A DNA stretch of 64,000 nt from an uncultured Serinicoccus sp. (GTDB lineage: Bacteria; Actinomycetota; Actinomycetes; Actinomycetales; Dermatophilaceae): the NCBI RefSeq assembly GCF_947500995.1, contig NZ_CANMUA010000001.1, forward strand, positions 62,001 through 126,000, in the 5' to 3' direction. This document shows positions 24,668-34,476 of this stretch, piece by piece (positions within the stretch are counted from its first letter, which is position 1; each line of letters begins with the position of its first letter). Below the pieces are notes generated by a model. The model worked only from the letters and a program-made list of their open reading frames with translations, was not told the DNA's origin and did not search any database. The translations under genes and the position numbers were made by a program.

Positions 24668-26197
24668 GTGCCCCAGGACCTCCCCGAGGACCTCCGCCGA
24701 GCCGTCGCGAGCATGACGCCGGACGAGCTGCACCAGCTGCTGGCCGGGATCACCGCCGCCAGCGGCGGCCTCGGAGCCCCCGAGTTCGGCCGGCCCAGGG
24801 TGGAGCCGGTCGTGCTGCCCGACCCGCCCGCAGACGACGTGCTCCTGACCGTGCGGGTCGACGTCGACGACGTCAGGCCCCCGGTCTGGCGCCGGCTGGA
24901 GCTGCGCGGCGACCTCCAGCTCGACGAGGTGCACGAGATCCTGCAGGCGGCGTTCGGCTGGCTGGACGGGCACCTGCACCGCTTCTGGCCGGGACCGGCC
25001 AAACGGATCTGGACCGGGCCGTTCTTCACCACCGAGCTGGACGAGATCGAGCCCGAGGACGATGGCATGCAGCCCGAGGACGAGGTCCGCCTCGACCAGG
25101 TCCTGCGCGAGGTCGGTGACCGGCTGTTCTACACCTACGACTTCGGTGATGACTGGACCTGCACCATCAAGCTCGAGAAGGTCTGCACGCTCGACGACGA
25201 CGCCGAGGTCGAGGACGCGGTGTGCACCGCCGCTCGCATGGCCGGTCCGCTCGAGGACTGCGGCGGGCCGCCCGGACACCAGGAGCTGGTCGACGCCTTC
25301 CGGGCCGGCGGGCTGGCCGCGCTCGACCCGGACCTGCGCGCCTGGGTGCCACCCGGGTGGGACCCCTTCGAGGAGGACGTCGCCTCGGTCAACGAGCGGC
25401 TGCGGATCGCGGGCATGACGCAGGCCGAGCTGATGGAATCGCTCGCCTCGGTGGAGGACGCGGTGGAGTGGCCGTCGGCCGTGGAGCCGCTGCTGGACCT
25501 GGCCCTGCCGGACGTGCTCGGCGAGCTGGCCGAGCTGACCCGGACGGCGCGGGACGCCAGCAGGTACGGCGACCTCACGGCGGAGGACCTCGCCGCCCTG
25601 GCCCGCCCCTACCGCTACCTGATGGACCTGGCCGGGGAGGACGGCATACCCCTCACCCAGGCGGGGTGGATGAAGCCGGCAGTGGTGGAGCAGGTCTACC
25701 GCGACCTCGGCTTCGAGGCCGAATGGATCGGCAAGGGCAACCGCGAGGACCAGACCGCCCCCGTCGCGGATCTCCGGGCGCGCTGCCAGCGGGCAGGGCT
25801 ACTGCGCAAGCACCGTGGCCGGTTGCTGCGGACCAGGGCGGCTACCGCCCTGACCGACGACGAGGATCTCGTGCAGCACGTCGCCGGGCGGGTGGGCACG
25901 GACAAGAACGATCTGGTGCAGGCGGCGATGGCGCTCTTCGCGCTGGTGAGCGCGGCGACCGGCGAGGCGGGCTACGACCACCGGGTCCCGGTGGCGGACC
26001 TCATGACCCGCTGCGGCCTCCGGACCACGTCACGAGGGGTCGACCCGCACCATGCCCTCGAGTGGTGCCGCCCGGTATGGCGGACGCTCTCGGACGCGTC
26101 CGGGCTGAAGCTGCTGCGCGGAGAGCCCGACCAGCAGAGCCGCAGGCGGGTGGCCGGGATGGCGCGGATGATGCTGTGGCCGCAGGGCGTCGTGTGA
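24668..26197 (+). CDS. Plasmid pRiA4b ORF-3 family protein
   Basis: A 509-residue protein with the pRiA4b ORF-3 domain (PF07929) at residues 50-230: RVDVDDVRPPVWRRLEL, LHEILQAAFGW-like, FTYDFGDDW-like FYTYDFGDDWTCTI, and the closing ARMAGPLEDCGGPPGH segment. The remaining 280 residues are helical and without a named domain. Proteins with this domain are found on plasmids, beside IS1096-type transposases and in chromosomes; their function is unknown. GAGGAG lies 8 bases before the GTG start. No transposase is nearby. Confidence 0.87.
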   Translation: MPQDLPEDLRRAVASMTPDELHQLLAGITAASGGLGAPEFGRPRVEPVVLPDPPADDVLLTVRVDVDDVRPPVWRRLELRGDLQLDEVHEILQAAFGWLDGHLHRFWPGPAKRIWTGPFFTTELDEIEPEDDGMQPEDEVRLDQVLREVGDRLFYTYDFGDDWTCTIKLEKVCTLDDDAEVEDAVCTAARMAGPLEDCGGPPGHQELVDAFRAGGLAALDPDLRAWVPPGWDPFEEDVASVNERLRIAGMTQAELMESLASVEDAVEWPSAVEPLLDLALPDVLGELAELTRTARDASRYGDLTAEDLAALARPYRYLMDLAGEDGIPLTQAGWMKPAVVEQVYRDLGFEAEWIGKGNREDQTAPVADLRARCQRAGLLRKHRGRLLRTRAATALTDDEDLVQHVAGRVGTDKNDLVQAAMALFALVSAATGEAGYDHRVPVADLMTRCGLRTTSRGVDPHHALEWCRPVWRTLSDASGLKLLRGEPDQQSRRRVAGMARMMLWPQGVV

Positions 26198-26218
26198 CCC
26201 TCCTCAGCACGACGCACG

Positions 26219-26251
26219 CGGGCGCCCGCACCGTCGCGGTGCGGGCGCCCG
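26219..26251. terminator. Bidirectional hairpin terminator
   Basis: A perfect 14-bp GC-rich stem (core GGGCGCCCGCACC, arms 26219-26232 and 26238-26251) with a 5-base loop GTCGC lies between the stops of the convergent pRiA4b ORF-3 and alcohol dehydrogenase genes. There is no T-run. Confidence 0.75.
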
Positions 26252-26271
26252 GGGTATGCCGTGGGGGCGGG

Positions 26272-27330
26272 TCAGCCCGCCAGCGTCGCTGTGTCGATGA
26301 CGGCGCGGTAGCGCACGTCCCCGGCCACCACCTTGTCGTAGTAGTCGTCGACCTGGCCGGCGTCGATGACCTCCACGGTGGCGGTGATGCCGTGCTCGGC
26401 GCAGAAGTCGATCATCTCCTGGTGCTCGGGCAGGCCGCCGATCATGTTGCCCTTGATCGAGCGGCGGTTGGCCAGCAGCGAGAAGGCGCTGACCTGCAGC
26501 GAGTCCTCCGGGGCGCCGACGTTGGCCAGGACGCCACCGCGGTCGAGCAGCCCCATGTAGGAGTCCAGCGGGATCCCCGAGCCGACGGTGTTGACCAGGA
26601 GGTCGAAGCTGCCGGCGAGCTCCTCGAACGCCGTGCCGTCCTCGGTCGCGCGGAAGTCCTTGGCGCCGAAGAACAGACCGTCCTGCTTCTTGCTGTCGGT
26701 GCGGCTCAGCACCGTGACGTCGGCACCCATCGCGGCGGCGATCTTGACCGCGACGTGCCCGAGGCCGCCCATGCCGATGACGCCCACACGCGAGCCCGGG
26801 CCGACACCGGCCTCCTTGAGCGGGTGGTAGGTCGTGATGCCGGCGCACAGCAGCGGCGTCACGCCCGCGTGGTCGGCCTCGTCGTAGGAGTCCGGGATCT
26901 TCACGACGAAGTGGTCCCGGACGACGACCTCACCGCTGTAGCCGCCCTTGGTGACCTCGCCGTGGTAGTCCTCCTGGCCGTAGGTCTGCACGGCGCCCTT
27001 GAGGCAGTACTGCTCCTCGCCGTCCTGGCAGGGCGCGCACTCGCCGCAGGAGTCGACGAGGCAGCCGACGCCCACGACGTCGCCGACCTGGTGGTCGGAG
27101 ACGTCCGCACCGACCTCCACGACGGTGCCGAGGATCTCGTGACCGGGGGTGAGCGGGTAGATCGTGCCGCCCCACTCCTCCCGCGTGATGTGGATGTCGG
27201 TGTGGCAGATCCCGGCCCATCGGATGTCGATGCGCACGTCGTCCGGTCGCAGGTCGCGGCGCTCGATCTGCACCCGCTCGAACGCGGCTCCGGCCGATGC
27301 GGCGGCGAGTGCTGGTGTGGTGGTCGTCAC
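26272..27330 (-). CDS. Zinc-dependent alcohol dehydrogenase (YahK/CAD type)
   Basis: A 352-residue medium-chain dehydrogenase. The catalytic zinc ligands are in GICHTDIH and GHE, and the structural zinc loop has four cysteines in VDSCGECAPCQDGEEQYC. The NADP(H)-type Rossmann motif is GMGGLGHVAVK. The pattern matches the cinnamyl-alcohol dehydrogenase/YahK subgroup, which reduces a broad range of aldehydes. GTG 27330 is chosen because AGAGGAGC lies 4 bases upstream; the frame further upstream to 27399 lacks a ribosome-binding site. Confidence 0.92.
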   Translation of the reverse strand: MTTTTPALAAASAGAAFERVQIERRDLRPDDVRIDIRWAGICHTDIHITREEWGGTIYPLTPGHEILGTVVEVGADVSDHQVGDVVGVGCLVDSCGECAPCQDGEEQYCLKGAVQTYGQEDYHGEVTKGGYSGEVVVRDHFVVKIPDSYDEADHAGVTPLLCAGITTYHPLKEAGVGPGSRVGVIGMGGLGHVAVKIAAAMGADVTVLSRTDSKKQDGLFFGAKDFRATEDGTAFEELAGSFDLLVNTVGSGIPLDSYMGLLDRGGVLANVGAPEDSLQVSAFSLLANRRSIKGNMIGGLPEHQEMIDFCAEHGITATVEVIDAGQVDDYYDKVVAGDVRYRAVIDTATLAG

Positions 27331-27487
27331 TGATGCTCCTCTGTGGGGTTCGGTGAACAGCAGGGCCGCGGCACGGGTTCGCGTCGCGGCCCACCTCACT
27401 CGAACCCCCGGCCGTGCGCCCGGATTCCCGTGCGGCTCCCGGCGGGATGAGCGGGACGAAGCCGCCCGGGAGGTCTAGCGTGCGGGC

Positions 27488-28901
27488 ATGAGCGCGCAGA
27501 CAGGGCAGGGGTTCATCCGTCAGCTCGGGCGGTGGGACGCCCTCGCGATCGGGTTCGGGGCGATGATCGGCTTCGGCTGGGTGGTCCTCACCGGCGAGTG
27601 GCTGGTGGCGGCGGGCACGCTGGGGGCGGTGCTGGCCTTCGTCGTCGGCGGGGTCATCATGGCGCTCGTCGGGCTGACGTATGCCGAGCTGGTCGCCGCC
27701 ATGCCGCACGCCGGAGGGGAGCACAACTACGTCATGCGGGCGATGGGGTCGCGGTGGGCGTTCGTCGCCTCCTGGGCCCTGGTCGGCGGCTACGTGACCA
27801 TCGCCGCGTTCGAGGCGGTCGCGCTGCCCCGCACCGCGGCATACCTCTGGCCGGGGCTGGAGTCGGTCGAGCTGTGGTCGGTGGCCGGCTCCCCCGTCTA
27901 CCTCGGCTGGGGCGTCATCGGCACCGCCGCCGCGGTCCTGCTCACGGCGATCAACGTCGTCGGCATCCGGCCGGCATCGGTCGTGCAGACCTTCATCGTC
28001 CTCTTCCTCGTCATCATCGCGATCCTCATGCTCGTGGGGGTCGGCGTCGGCGGGTCGCTGGAGCATGCCGAGCCGCTCGTCACCGGCGGGTTCGCCGGCT
28101 TCGCCGCGGTGCTGGTCGTGGTGCCCTTCCTCTTCGTGGGCTTCGACGTCATCCCGCAGTCGGCCGAAGAGATCGACCTGCCGTTTCCCCTCATCGGCAA
28201 GCTCATCGTGCTCCGTGGCGCTGGCCAGCCTCTTCTACATCGTCATGGTGGGCGCCTCGGGGCTGGCGATGGACCACCAGCAGCTGGTGGACTCCGACCT
28301 CGCGACCGCCGACGCGATGGCGGCTCTGTGGGGGTCGCAGACGTTCGGCACCGTGCTGGTCGCCGGCGGGCTCGCCGGCATCCTGACCTCCTGGAACGCC
28401 TTCCTCATCGGCGGGTCCCGGCTGCTCTACGCGATGGGCCGTTCGGGGATGCTGCCCGCTGCCTTCGGGCGGCTGCACCCGCGGTTCCGGACGCCCACGG
28501 CGGCCCTGCTCTTCATCGGCGTCCTGTCCGCCGCCGCGCCGTGGCTGGGGGCCGACGCGCTGGGGTGGCTGGTCGACTCCGGGTCGCCCTCGATCGTGCT
28601 CGGCTACCTGCTCGTCACGGTCGCCTTTCTCGTGCTGCGCCGGCGTGAGCCCGAGATGGACCGGCCGCTGCGCATCGGCGGCGCCGGCGGAGGCGGCGTG
28701 GTCATCGGCGTCGTGGCGCTGGTGCTCGCCGCCGGGCTCGCCTCGCTCTACCTGCCGGGTATGCCGTCCTCGCTGCCGCTCGAGCCGTGGGTGCTCTTCG
28801 GGCTGTGGTGGCTGCTGGGGCTGGTGCTCCTGCTGCGGGTCCCGCCGGTGCCGGGCGGCCCGGACGCCGAGGAGAAGGTGGTGGCCCGCCGGGAGGCGTG
28901 A
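27488..28901 (+). pseudogene. APC-type amino-acid permease with a frameshift
   Basis: Together the two frames encode a transporter of the amino acid-polyamine-organocation superfamily of about 470 residues, with N-terminal GRWDALAIGFGAMIGFGWVV typical of the family and about twelve hydrophobic segments. The first frame runs to about 28210 (ends GKLIV); the second continues from 28212 (SVALASLFYIVMVG) to 28901. One extra base near 28211 (GTGCTCCGT) accounts for the switch. Both halves keep normal composition and good membrane segments, so the break is recent, a sequencing error, or tolerated. No slippery run is present. Confidence 0.8.
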
Positions 28902-28946
28902 GGGCGCCGCGCCCCGACGCGCGGCACACCTCGACCGCGCCGGGGG

Positions 28947-29948
28947 CTACCCCTGGTCGAAGGCGGCGTCGAAGGAGGCCGTCGAGGGCGGGAAGTCGAG
29001 GGCGCGCAGGTAGTCCAGCGCCTCCTTGGCCCCGTGCAGCCGGTCCATGCCGGCGTCCTCCCACTCCACCGAGATGGGCCCCTCGTAGCCCGCGCCGGCG
29101 AGCGCCCGGAAGCAGTCCTCCCACGGCACGTCGCCGCGGCCGGCCGAGACGAAGTCCCAGCCGCGGCGCTGGTCGCCCCACGGCAGGTGCGAACCCATCC
29201 GCCCGTTGCGGCCGCCCCCGACGCGCATCCGGGTGTCCTTGCAGTCCACGTGGTAGATCCGGTCGGCGAAGTCGGTGATGAACGCGACCGGGTCGATGTC
29301 CTGCCACATCATGTGGCTCGGGTCCCAGTTGAGCCCGAAGGCCTCGCGGTGCCCGATCGCCTCGAGGGTGCGCACCGTGGTCCAGTAGTCGTAGGCGATC
29401 TCACTCGGGTGCACCTCGTGCGCGAAGCGGACCCCGCACTCGTCGAAGACGTCGAGGATGGGGTTCCACCGGTCGGCGAAGTCCTGGTAGCCCGCCTCGA
29501 TCCGCTCGGCGGGCACCGGCGGGAACATCGCGACGTAGGGCCAGATCGAGGAGCCGGTGAAGCCCACGACCGTGTCCACGCCCATGCGCTGCGCCAGCCG
29601 GGCGGTGAGCTTGAGCTCCTCGGCGGCCCGCTGGCGCACGCCCTCCGGGTCGCCGTCGCCCCACACCTTCGCACCCACGATGGAGCGGTGGCGCTCGTCG
29701 ATGGGGTCGTCGCAGACGGCCTGACCCTTGAGGTGGTTGGAGATCGCCCAGACCCCGAGCCCGTGGCGACGCAGGATCTCCAGGCGCCCCTCGACATACT
29801 CCTCGTCGTCCCAGCGCCAGGCGTCGAGGTGCTCCCCGGACACCGCGATCTCGAGGCCGTCGTAGCCCCACCCGGCGGCCAGCCCGGCGACCTCCTCGAG
29901 GGTGAGGTCGGCCCACTGGCCGGTGAAGAGGGTGAACCTGCGTGCCAT
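28947..29948 (-). CDS. Sugar phosphate isomerase/epimerase (TIM barrel) 1
   Basis: A 333-residue xylose-isomerase-like TIM-barrel protein. Metal-ligand acidic and histidine residues fall in the expected places: AHEVHPSEIAYD, GLNWDPSHMMW, YHVDCKDTR and ISVEWEDAGMDR. These proteins isomerise or epimerise sugars, inososes or keto-sugar acids. It is the last gene of the minus-strand carbohydrate operon, 31 bases after the Gfo/Idh/MocA gene, so it should act on the same imported compound. A GAAGGAGAC ribosome-binding site precedes the ATG. Confidence 0.87.
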   Translation of the reverse strand: MARRFTLFTGQWADLTLEEVAGLAAGWGYDGLEIAVSGEHLDAWRWDDEEYVEGRLEILRRHGLGVWAISNHLKGQAVCDDPIDERHRSIVGAKVWGDGDPEGVRQRAAEELKLTARLAQRMGVDTVVGFTGSSIWPYVAMFPPVPAERIEAGYQDFADRWNPILDVFDECGVRFAHEVHPSEIAYDYWTTVRTLEAIGHREAFGLNWDPSHMMWQDIDPVAFITDFADRIYHVDCKDTRMRVGGGRNGRMGSHLPWGDQRRGWDFVSAGRGDVPWEDCFRALAGAGYEGPISVEWEDAGMDRLHGAKEALDYLRALDFPPSTASFDAAFDQG

Positions 29949-29979
29949 GGTGCGTCTCCTTCGTCGTCAGGTCAGCGTG

Positions 29980-31236
29980 TCAGGCGGGGATCTCGACGGG
30001 CATGCCGCCGCGCCCGCTGCTCGTCTCGATCGCCTCCAGCACCCGCTGGACCGCGAGGCCGTCGGCGAAGCTGGGGTGGATGTCGTCGCCGGTGGCGATG
30101 GCGCGCAGGAAGTCCGCGGCCTGGGAGGTGAAGGTGCTGTCCCAGCCGAGCACGTGCCCGGCCGGCCACCAGGCGCCGACGTAGGGGTGCTCGGGCTCGG
30201 TGACGAGCACCGTCTCCGCTCCCCCGGCGACGCCGGTGACCACCAGCTCGTTGAGCCGCTCCAGGTCGAAGCGCAGCGACCCTCGCGAGCCGTAGACCTC
30301 GATCTGCAGCGCGTTCTTGCGGCCGGTCGCCATGCGGCTCACCTCGAGGCTGGCGACCGCCCCCGACGAGGTGTGCAGCGTGGCCCAGGCCGCGTCGTCG
30401 ACGTCCACCTGCTCGCGGTCGTCGCCGTCGGCAGAGGGTCGTTCGGGGACGAAGGTCCGCAGCTGGCCGGTGGCGCGGGTGACCTCCTCGCCGAGGAGGA
30501 AGCGCAGCTGGTCCACGGCGTGCGAGCCGAGATCGCCGAGCACGCCCGTGCCGGCGGTGTCCTTGCGCAGCCGCCAGCTCATCGGCGCCTGGTCGTCGGC
30601 GAGCCAGTCCTGCAGGTAGGACAGGCGCACCTGGCGCACGTGCCCGACCCGGCCCTGCTCGATGAGGTCACGGGCGAGCGCCAGGGCGGGCACCCGGCGG
30701 TAGTTGTGCCCCAGCATCGACCGGCCGGCGCCCGGCGCCCCGGCCGCCTCGACGAGCCGCTCGCAGTCGGCGACCGTGTTGGCCAGCGGCTTCTCGACGA
30801 GCACGTGCTTGCCCGCGGCGAGCGCGGCGAGCGCGACCTCGGCGTGCAGGTGGCCGGGGGTGCACACGTCCACGATGTCGACGTCGTCGCGCTCCAGGAC
30901 CTCGCGCCAGTCCGTGGCCACGTCGGCCCAGCCGAGCTGCTCCGCGGCCGCGCCCACCCGGTCCCGGTCCCGCCCCACGAGGGTCTGCATGCGGACCTGC
31001 GGCAGGTCGGCGTAGAAGGCGTTGACGTTGCGCCAGGCGTTGGAGTGGGCCTGCCCCATGAAGGAGTAGCCGACGACGGCGACACCGAGGGTGCTCGAGG
31101 GGTGCGCGGCCGCGGGCGGCTCGGTCGCGGCCAAGGACTGCGGCGCGGCGGTGGACCCCGGCGCGCCGGTGGGCTGCGCTGACGCCGCCCGGTCGACGGT
31201 CGCCGTGGTGGCGCCGGTGCTGCTGCGGTCAGGCAT
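29980..31236 (-). CDS. Gfo/Idh/MocA family dehydrogenase
   Basis: A 418-residue NAD(P)-dependent dehydrogenase. A 45-residue Ala/Thr/Pro-rich N-terminal extension comes first. The Rossmann motif is GVAVVGYSFMGQAHSNAW, the catalytic-lysine motif is VEKPLANT, and a C-terminal beta-sheet domain follows. It would oxidise a sugar or cyclitol such as an inositol. ATG 31236 overlaps the stop of the second TIM-barrel gene by 8 bases, so they are co-translated. The N-terminal extension is unusual; the next plausible start would remove it, but none has a better ribosome-binding site. Confidence 0.88.
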   Translation of the reverse strand: MPDRSSTGATTATVDRAASAQPTGAPGSTAAPQSLAATEPPAAAHPSSTLGVAVVGYSFMGQAHSNAWRNVNAFYADLPQVRMQTLVGRDRDRVGAAAEQLGWADVATDWREVLERDDVDIVDVCTPGHLHAEVALAALAAGKHVLVEKPLANTVADCERLVEAAGAPGAGRSMLGHNYRRVPALALARDLIEQGRVGHVRQVRLSYLQDWLADDQAPMSWRLRKDTAGTGVLGDLGSHAVDQLRFLLGEEVTRATGQLRTFVPERPSADGDDREQVDVDDAAWATLHTSSGAVASLEVSRMATGRKNALQIEVYGSRGSLRFDLERLNELVVTGVAGGAETVLVTEPEHPYVGAWWPAGHVLGWDSTFTSQAADFLRAIATGDDIHPSFADGLAVQRVLEAIETSSGRGGMPVEIPA

Positions 31237-32101
31237 GGTGCTCCCCCTGGGTGAGGCGGCGGAGGAAGGCGAGGCCGTCGGCGGCCAGGTCGTCCTGGGT
31301 CGGCGCCAGCGGCCGCCAGATCGAGGCGGCGGTGGCGATGGTGTCGTTGTCGGCGGTGAAGGACTCGATGGCCAGCGGCCCGGTGTAGCCGACGTCGGTG
31401 AGCGCGCCCAGGACGGCCGGCCAGTCGGTCTGGTCGCCGCCGGGGGCACCGCGGTCGTTGCCGCAGACCTGCACGTGCACGAGGTGGTCGCCGGCGCGAC
31501 GGACCGCGTCGGCGCTGGAGCGCTCCTCGATGTTGAGGTGGTAGGTGTCGAGCGCCAGCCCGACGTGGGCGCCGAGCGGCCCGTCGAGCAGCTCACCCAG
31601 GCCGTCCAGCGCCTGGTCGACGGTGTTGACCAGGGAGGTCTCGTAGCGGTTGAGCGGCTCGATGCCGATCCGCACCCCGGCCGAGGCGGCGTGCTCGAGG
31701 ACGGGCGCGAGGTGCTCCCGCCACTGCGCGTAGGCGTCCTGGCGCTGCTGCGGCGACATGCGCCATACCCTGCCCGTCGCGGCGTAGAACGGCCCGCAGA
31801 CGGCGGCGGCGCCGATGCCCTCGGCGAGGTCGACGCACGCCTTGAGGTAGTCCTGGGTGGAGCGCACCGTGGCGGCGTCGGCCTCCACGAGGTCGCGCCC
31901 GGGGGCCATCGCCCCCACGACGCACGGGGTGAGCCCGGTGTCGGCGAGCGCGGCCCGGGCCCCGGCGGCGGTGAGGTCGCCGGGCTGCTCCAGCGGCAGC
32001 TCGACCGCGTCGAAGCCGAGGTCGGCGACGTGGCCGAGCAGGCCCCGGGCCTGGGCGTCGCGCAGCGGCGACGCCCAGACCCAGGTGTTGACGCCGATCA
32101 T
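31229..32101 (-). CDS. Sugar phosphate isomerase/epimerase (TIM barrel) 2
   Basis: A 290-residue xylose-isomerase-like TIM barrel, of the D-tagatose 3-epimerase/IolE-like type. Ligand regions are IGIEPLNRYETS, GLALDTYHLNIEE, VHVQVCGNDRGAPG and LAIESFTAD. It is distinct from the isomerase at the end of the operon, so two successive epimerisation or isomerisation steps are suggested. The start is coupled to the binding-protein stop in the TGATG arrangement; a GTG one codon earlier is also possible. Confidence 0.88.
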   Translation of the reverse strand: MIGVNTWVWASPLRDAQARGLLGHVADLGFDAVELPLEQPGDLTAAGARAALADTGLTPCVVGAMAPGRDLVEADAATVRSTQDYLKACVDLAEGIGAAAVCGPFYAATGRVWRMSPQQRQDAYAQWREHLAPVLEHAASAGVRIGIEPLNRYETSLVNTVDQALDGLGELLDGPLGAHVGLALDTYHLNIEERSSADAVRRAGDHLVHVQVCGNDRGAPGGDQTDWPAVLGALTDVGYTGPLAIESFTADNDTIATAASIWRPLAPTQDDLAADGLAFLRRLTQGEHHA

Positions 32102-33354
32102 CACGGGATGATCCGCTCCTGCCAGACGTCGGGGTAGCCGGGCAGGTCCTCGCCGCCGAACTTGGCGTAGTGCCCGTCGGGCATGCCGTCGTTGGCCTCG
32201 AGGAAGTCGGCGCGCTCGTCCTCGGTGATCGGCACCTGCGGGAGCACCCACTCGGTGGGCACCTCCTCGCCGGCGAAGATCTGCTCGACCGCGAGCAGCG
32301 GGGTGCGCCACTGGAAGTTGGAGTAGACGGGGGCCAGTCCGGTGAGGCCGGTGTCCTCCCACTTGCGCAGGAAGCTCATCTCGTCCTCGCCGGTCATGAC
32401 CGGGTAGTCCTGGCCGGCGTCCTCGAACGCCTCGATGGCGGCGACGGCGCCGTCACCGGCATCCATCCAGACGCCCTGCACCTCGCCGGTGGCCAGCTCG
32501 TCGGCGAGGATGTTCTTGATCTCGGCCGGGTCGGCGCCGGTGAAGTAGTCCACCGCCTCGATGCCGTTCTCGTCGAAGATCTGCTCGGCGGCCGCCCAGC
32601 GGTGCTCGAGCACGTCGACGCCGGGCAGGATGCGCAGCGCGACGACCTTGTCGCCCTCCTCAAGGTTCTCGGAGAGGAACTCGGCGGTGTCGATGCCCCA
32701 GGCATACCCGCCGATCGGGTGGATGAAGGTGGTGGGGCAGTCGGTCTCCACACCACGGTCGAAGACGACGACCGGCAGGCCGGTGTCGCAGGCGCGCTCG
32801 ACCGCCGGCGTCAGCGCCGCGGTGGAGTTGGGCGAGATGACGAAGGCGTCGCAGTTGCCCTCGCTGATGAAGTAGTCGATGTCGGCGATCTGGGTGTTGT
32901 CGTCGGCCTGCGCGTCCCGGGTCTCCATCTCGGAGATGACGCCGTCCTCCTGGAGCACCTCGAGCTGCTGGTTCATGGTGATCCAGCCGGTCTGCCGCCA
33001 CGGGTTGTCGATGCTGGCGTTGGAGAAGCACACCTTCTTGGCGCCCTCGGAGGCGTAGTCGGAGGTGTCGGTCATGTCGCCGTCGATGTACTGCATCCAC
33101 GGCTGCTCGGGGTCGCCCTCGAAGGTGGCCGAGCGCTGCTCGAACTGCTCGTCGTAGTCGGCCTGGTCGAACCACTCGTCGCTGTCGCCCTCGGCCTCCT
33201 CACCTCCGTCCTCGGAGCCCTCGCCGCCGTCGTCGGCGCCCTCCTCGGCGCTCTCGGTGGCCGGCTCGTCGAGGGACTCGTCGGTGGAGCATGCCGCCAG
33301 CATCGCCAGCGCGCTCAGGGCCGCGACGCTGCGGCCGATCGTCGTCCTGCGCAT
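32101..33354 (-). CDS. Sugar ABC transporter substrate-binding lipoprotein
   Basis: A 417-residue ribose/inositol-type periplasmic binding protein. The signal peptide ends in a lipobox LAAC with Cys 22 as lipid-attachment site. A long acidic Glu/Asp/Gly linker (about 25-62) keeps the binding domain off the membrane. The two-lobe fold shows VISPNSTAALTPAVERA, VVVFDRGV and GVWMDAGDGAVAAIEAF segments. It captures the substrate for the two permeases and ATPase encoded just before it. The 12-base gap to the permease places it in the same operon. Confidence 0.9.
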   Translation of the reverse strand: MRRTTIGRSVAALSALAMLAACSTDESLDEPATESAEEGADDGGEGSEDGGEEAEGDSDEWFDQADYDEQFEQRSATFEGDPEQPWMQYIDGDMTDTSDYASEGAKKVCFSNASIDNPWRQTGWITMNQQLEVLQEDGVISEMETRDAQADDNTQIADIDYFISEGNCDAFVISPNSTAALTPAVERACDTGLPVVVFDRGVETDCPTTFIHPIGGYAWGIDTAEFLSENLEEGDKVVALRILPGVDVLEHRWAAAEQIFDENGIEAVDYFTGADPAEIKNILADELATGEVQGVWMDAGDGAVAAIEAFEDAGQDYPVMTGEDEMSFLRKWEDTGLTGLAPVYSNFQWRTPLLAVEQIFAGEEVPTEWVLPQVPITEDERADFLEANDGMPDGHYAKFGGEDLPGYPDVWQERIIP

Positions 33355-33366
33355 TGAACTCTCCCT

Positions 33367-34476
33367 TTAGGTGGTGCCCGGGTCGGGCGGGGTGGTGGGT
33401 GTCCCGGTATGCCGTGGCTCGGCACCGGGGGTGGTCGGTTCGGCGCTGCGTCGTCGACGCCCGCCCTGCCAGGCGCGGGCCCCGACCGCGACGGCGACGA
33501 TGATGATGACGCCCTGCACGGTGTCCCTCCAGGTCGAGGCGACCCCGACGAAGTTGAGCAGGGTGAAGAGCAGCTCGAGGGCGAAGGCGCCGGCGGCGGC
33601 CGAGAGCACCCAGCCGCGCCCGCCGCCGAGCACGACACCGCCGACGACCACCGCGGTGATCGCGGTGAACTCGTAGCCCTGTCCGACGGAGGGGTGCACC
33701 CCGGCGTACCCGACGAGGATGATGCCGGCGACGGTCGCGGCGAGGGAGGACAGGATGAACGCGCGGGTCTTGAGCCCCCAGGTCGCCGAGCCGGACAGGT
33801 GCACGGCCTGCGGGTTGTCGCCGACCGCCACCAGGGTGCGGCCGAAGGGGCGGCGCATGAGCCAGACCGCGGCGACCGCGAGGACCAGCAGGATGATCGC
33901 CGGGTAGGGGATGACCTCGAGGACCAGGACGCCCTCGATGCCGCCGCGGCCGATCTGGCGGAAGGAGTCGACCGGGTTGCCGGTCGCGGCGCCGCCGGTG
34001 AGGTAGAGCACCAGACCGGAGAGCGCGAGCATCGTGCCGAGGGTGACGATGAAGCTGGGCACCTTGAGCAGGGTGGTCGCGAGCCCGTTGACGACGCCGA
34101 CGAGGGCGCCCAGGACGACCATGAGGAGCATGACGGGCAGCACCCGGCTCTCGTCCTGCCCGATGAAGTTGCCCGCGAGGACCACCTGCATCGTCACGAC
34201 CGAGCCCATCGACAGGTCGAACTCGCCGGAGACGATGACGAAGTACTGCCCCATCGCGGCGATGGCGATGGGTGCCGTGCGGCCGATGAAGCGGATGAGC
34301 GAGCCGGGCTCGCCGAAGTTGGGGTTCGCGACGATGACGCAGATCAGCAGCACCGCGACGAGGACGAAGACCGCCCCGCCCGGGGTGCGCAGGGCGCGCC
34401 CGAGGCGTCCGAGGGTGCCGCCCTCGCTCATCGGCAGGGTGGTGCCCCGGATCGTGGTCGCGTCGGCGGTGGTCAT
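33367..34476 (-). CDS. Sugar ABC transporter permease 2
   Basis: A 369-residue permease of the ribose/xylose (RbsC-like, BPD_transp_2) family, with about 8-10 hydrophobic segments. Conserved loops include VSGEFDLSMGSV and the EAA-like region VGDNPQAVHLSGSATWGLKTRAFILSS. It forms the membrane channel with the other permease; a two-permease arrangement is typical of one branch of this family. ATG overlaps the stop of the preceding permease in ATGA. A basic and Thr/Pro-rich C-terminal tail of about 40 residues is present. Confidence 0.9.
   Translation of the reverse strand: MTTADATTIRGTTLPMSEGGTLGRLGRALRTPGGAVFVLVAVLLICVIVANPNFGEPGSLIRFIGRTAPIAIAAMGQYFVIVSGEFDLSMGSVVTMQVVLAGNFIGQDESRVLPVMLLMVVLGALVGVVNGLATTLLKVPSFIVTLGTMLALSGLVLYLTGGAATGNPVDSFRQIGRGGIEGVLVLEVIPYPAIILLVLAVAAVWLMRRPFGRTLVAVGDNPQAVHLSGSATWGLKTRAFILSSLAATVAGIILVGYAGVHPSVGQGYEFTAITAVVVGGVVLGGGRGWVLSAAAGAFALELLFTLLNFVGVASTWRDTVQGVIIIVAVAVGARAWQGGRRRRSAEPTTPGAEPRHTGTPTTPPDPGTT

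Noticed and set aside
24668-26197. pRiA4b ORF-3 gene as part of an insertion sequence
   Set aside because: The domain occurs beside IS1096-type transposases, but no transposase or terminal repeats flank it here.
27360-27470. A possible tRNA because of a TCGAACCCC-like string
   Set aside because: No acceptor stem, anticodon arm or 76-base cloverleaf can be built around it.
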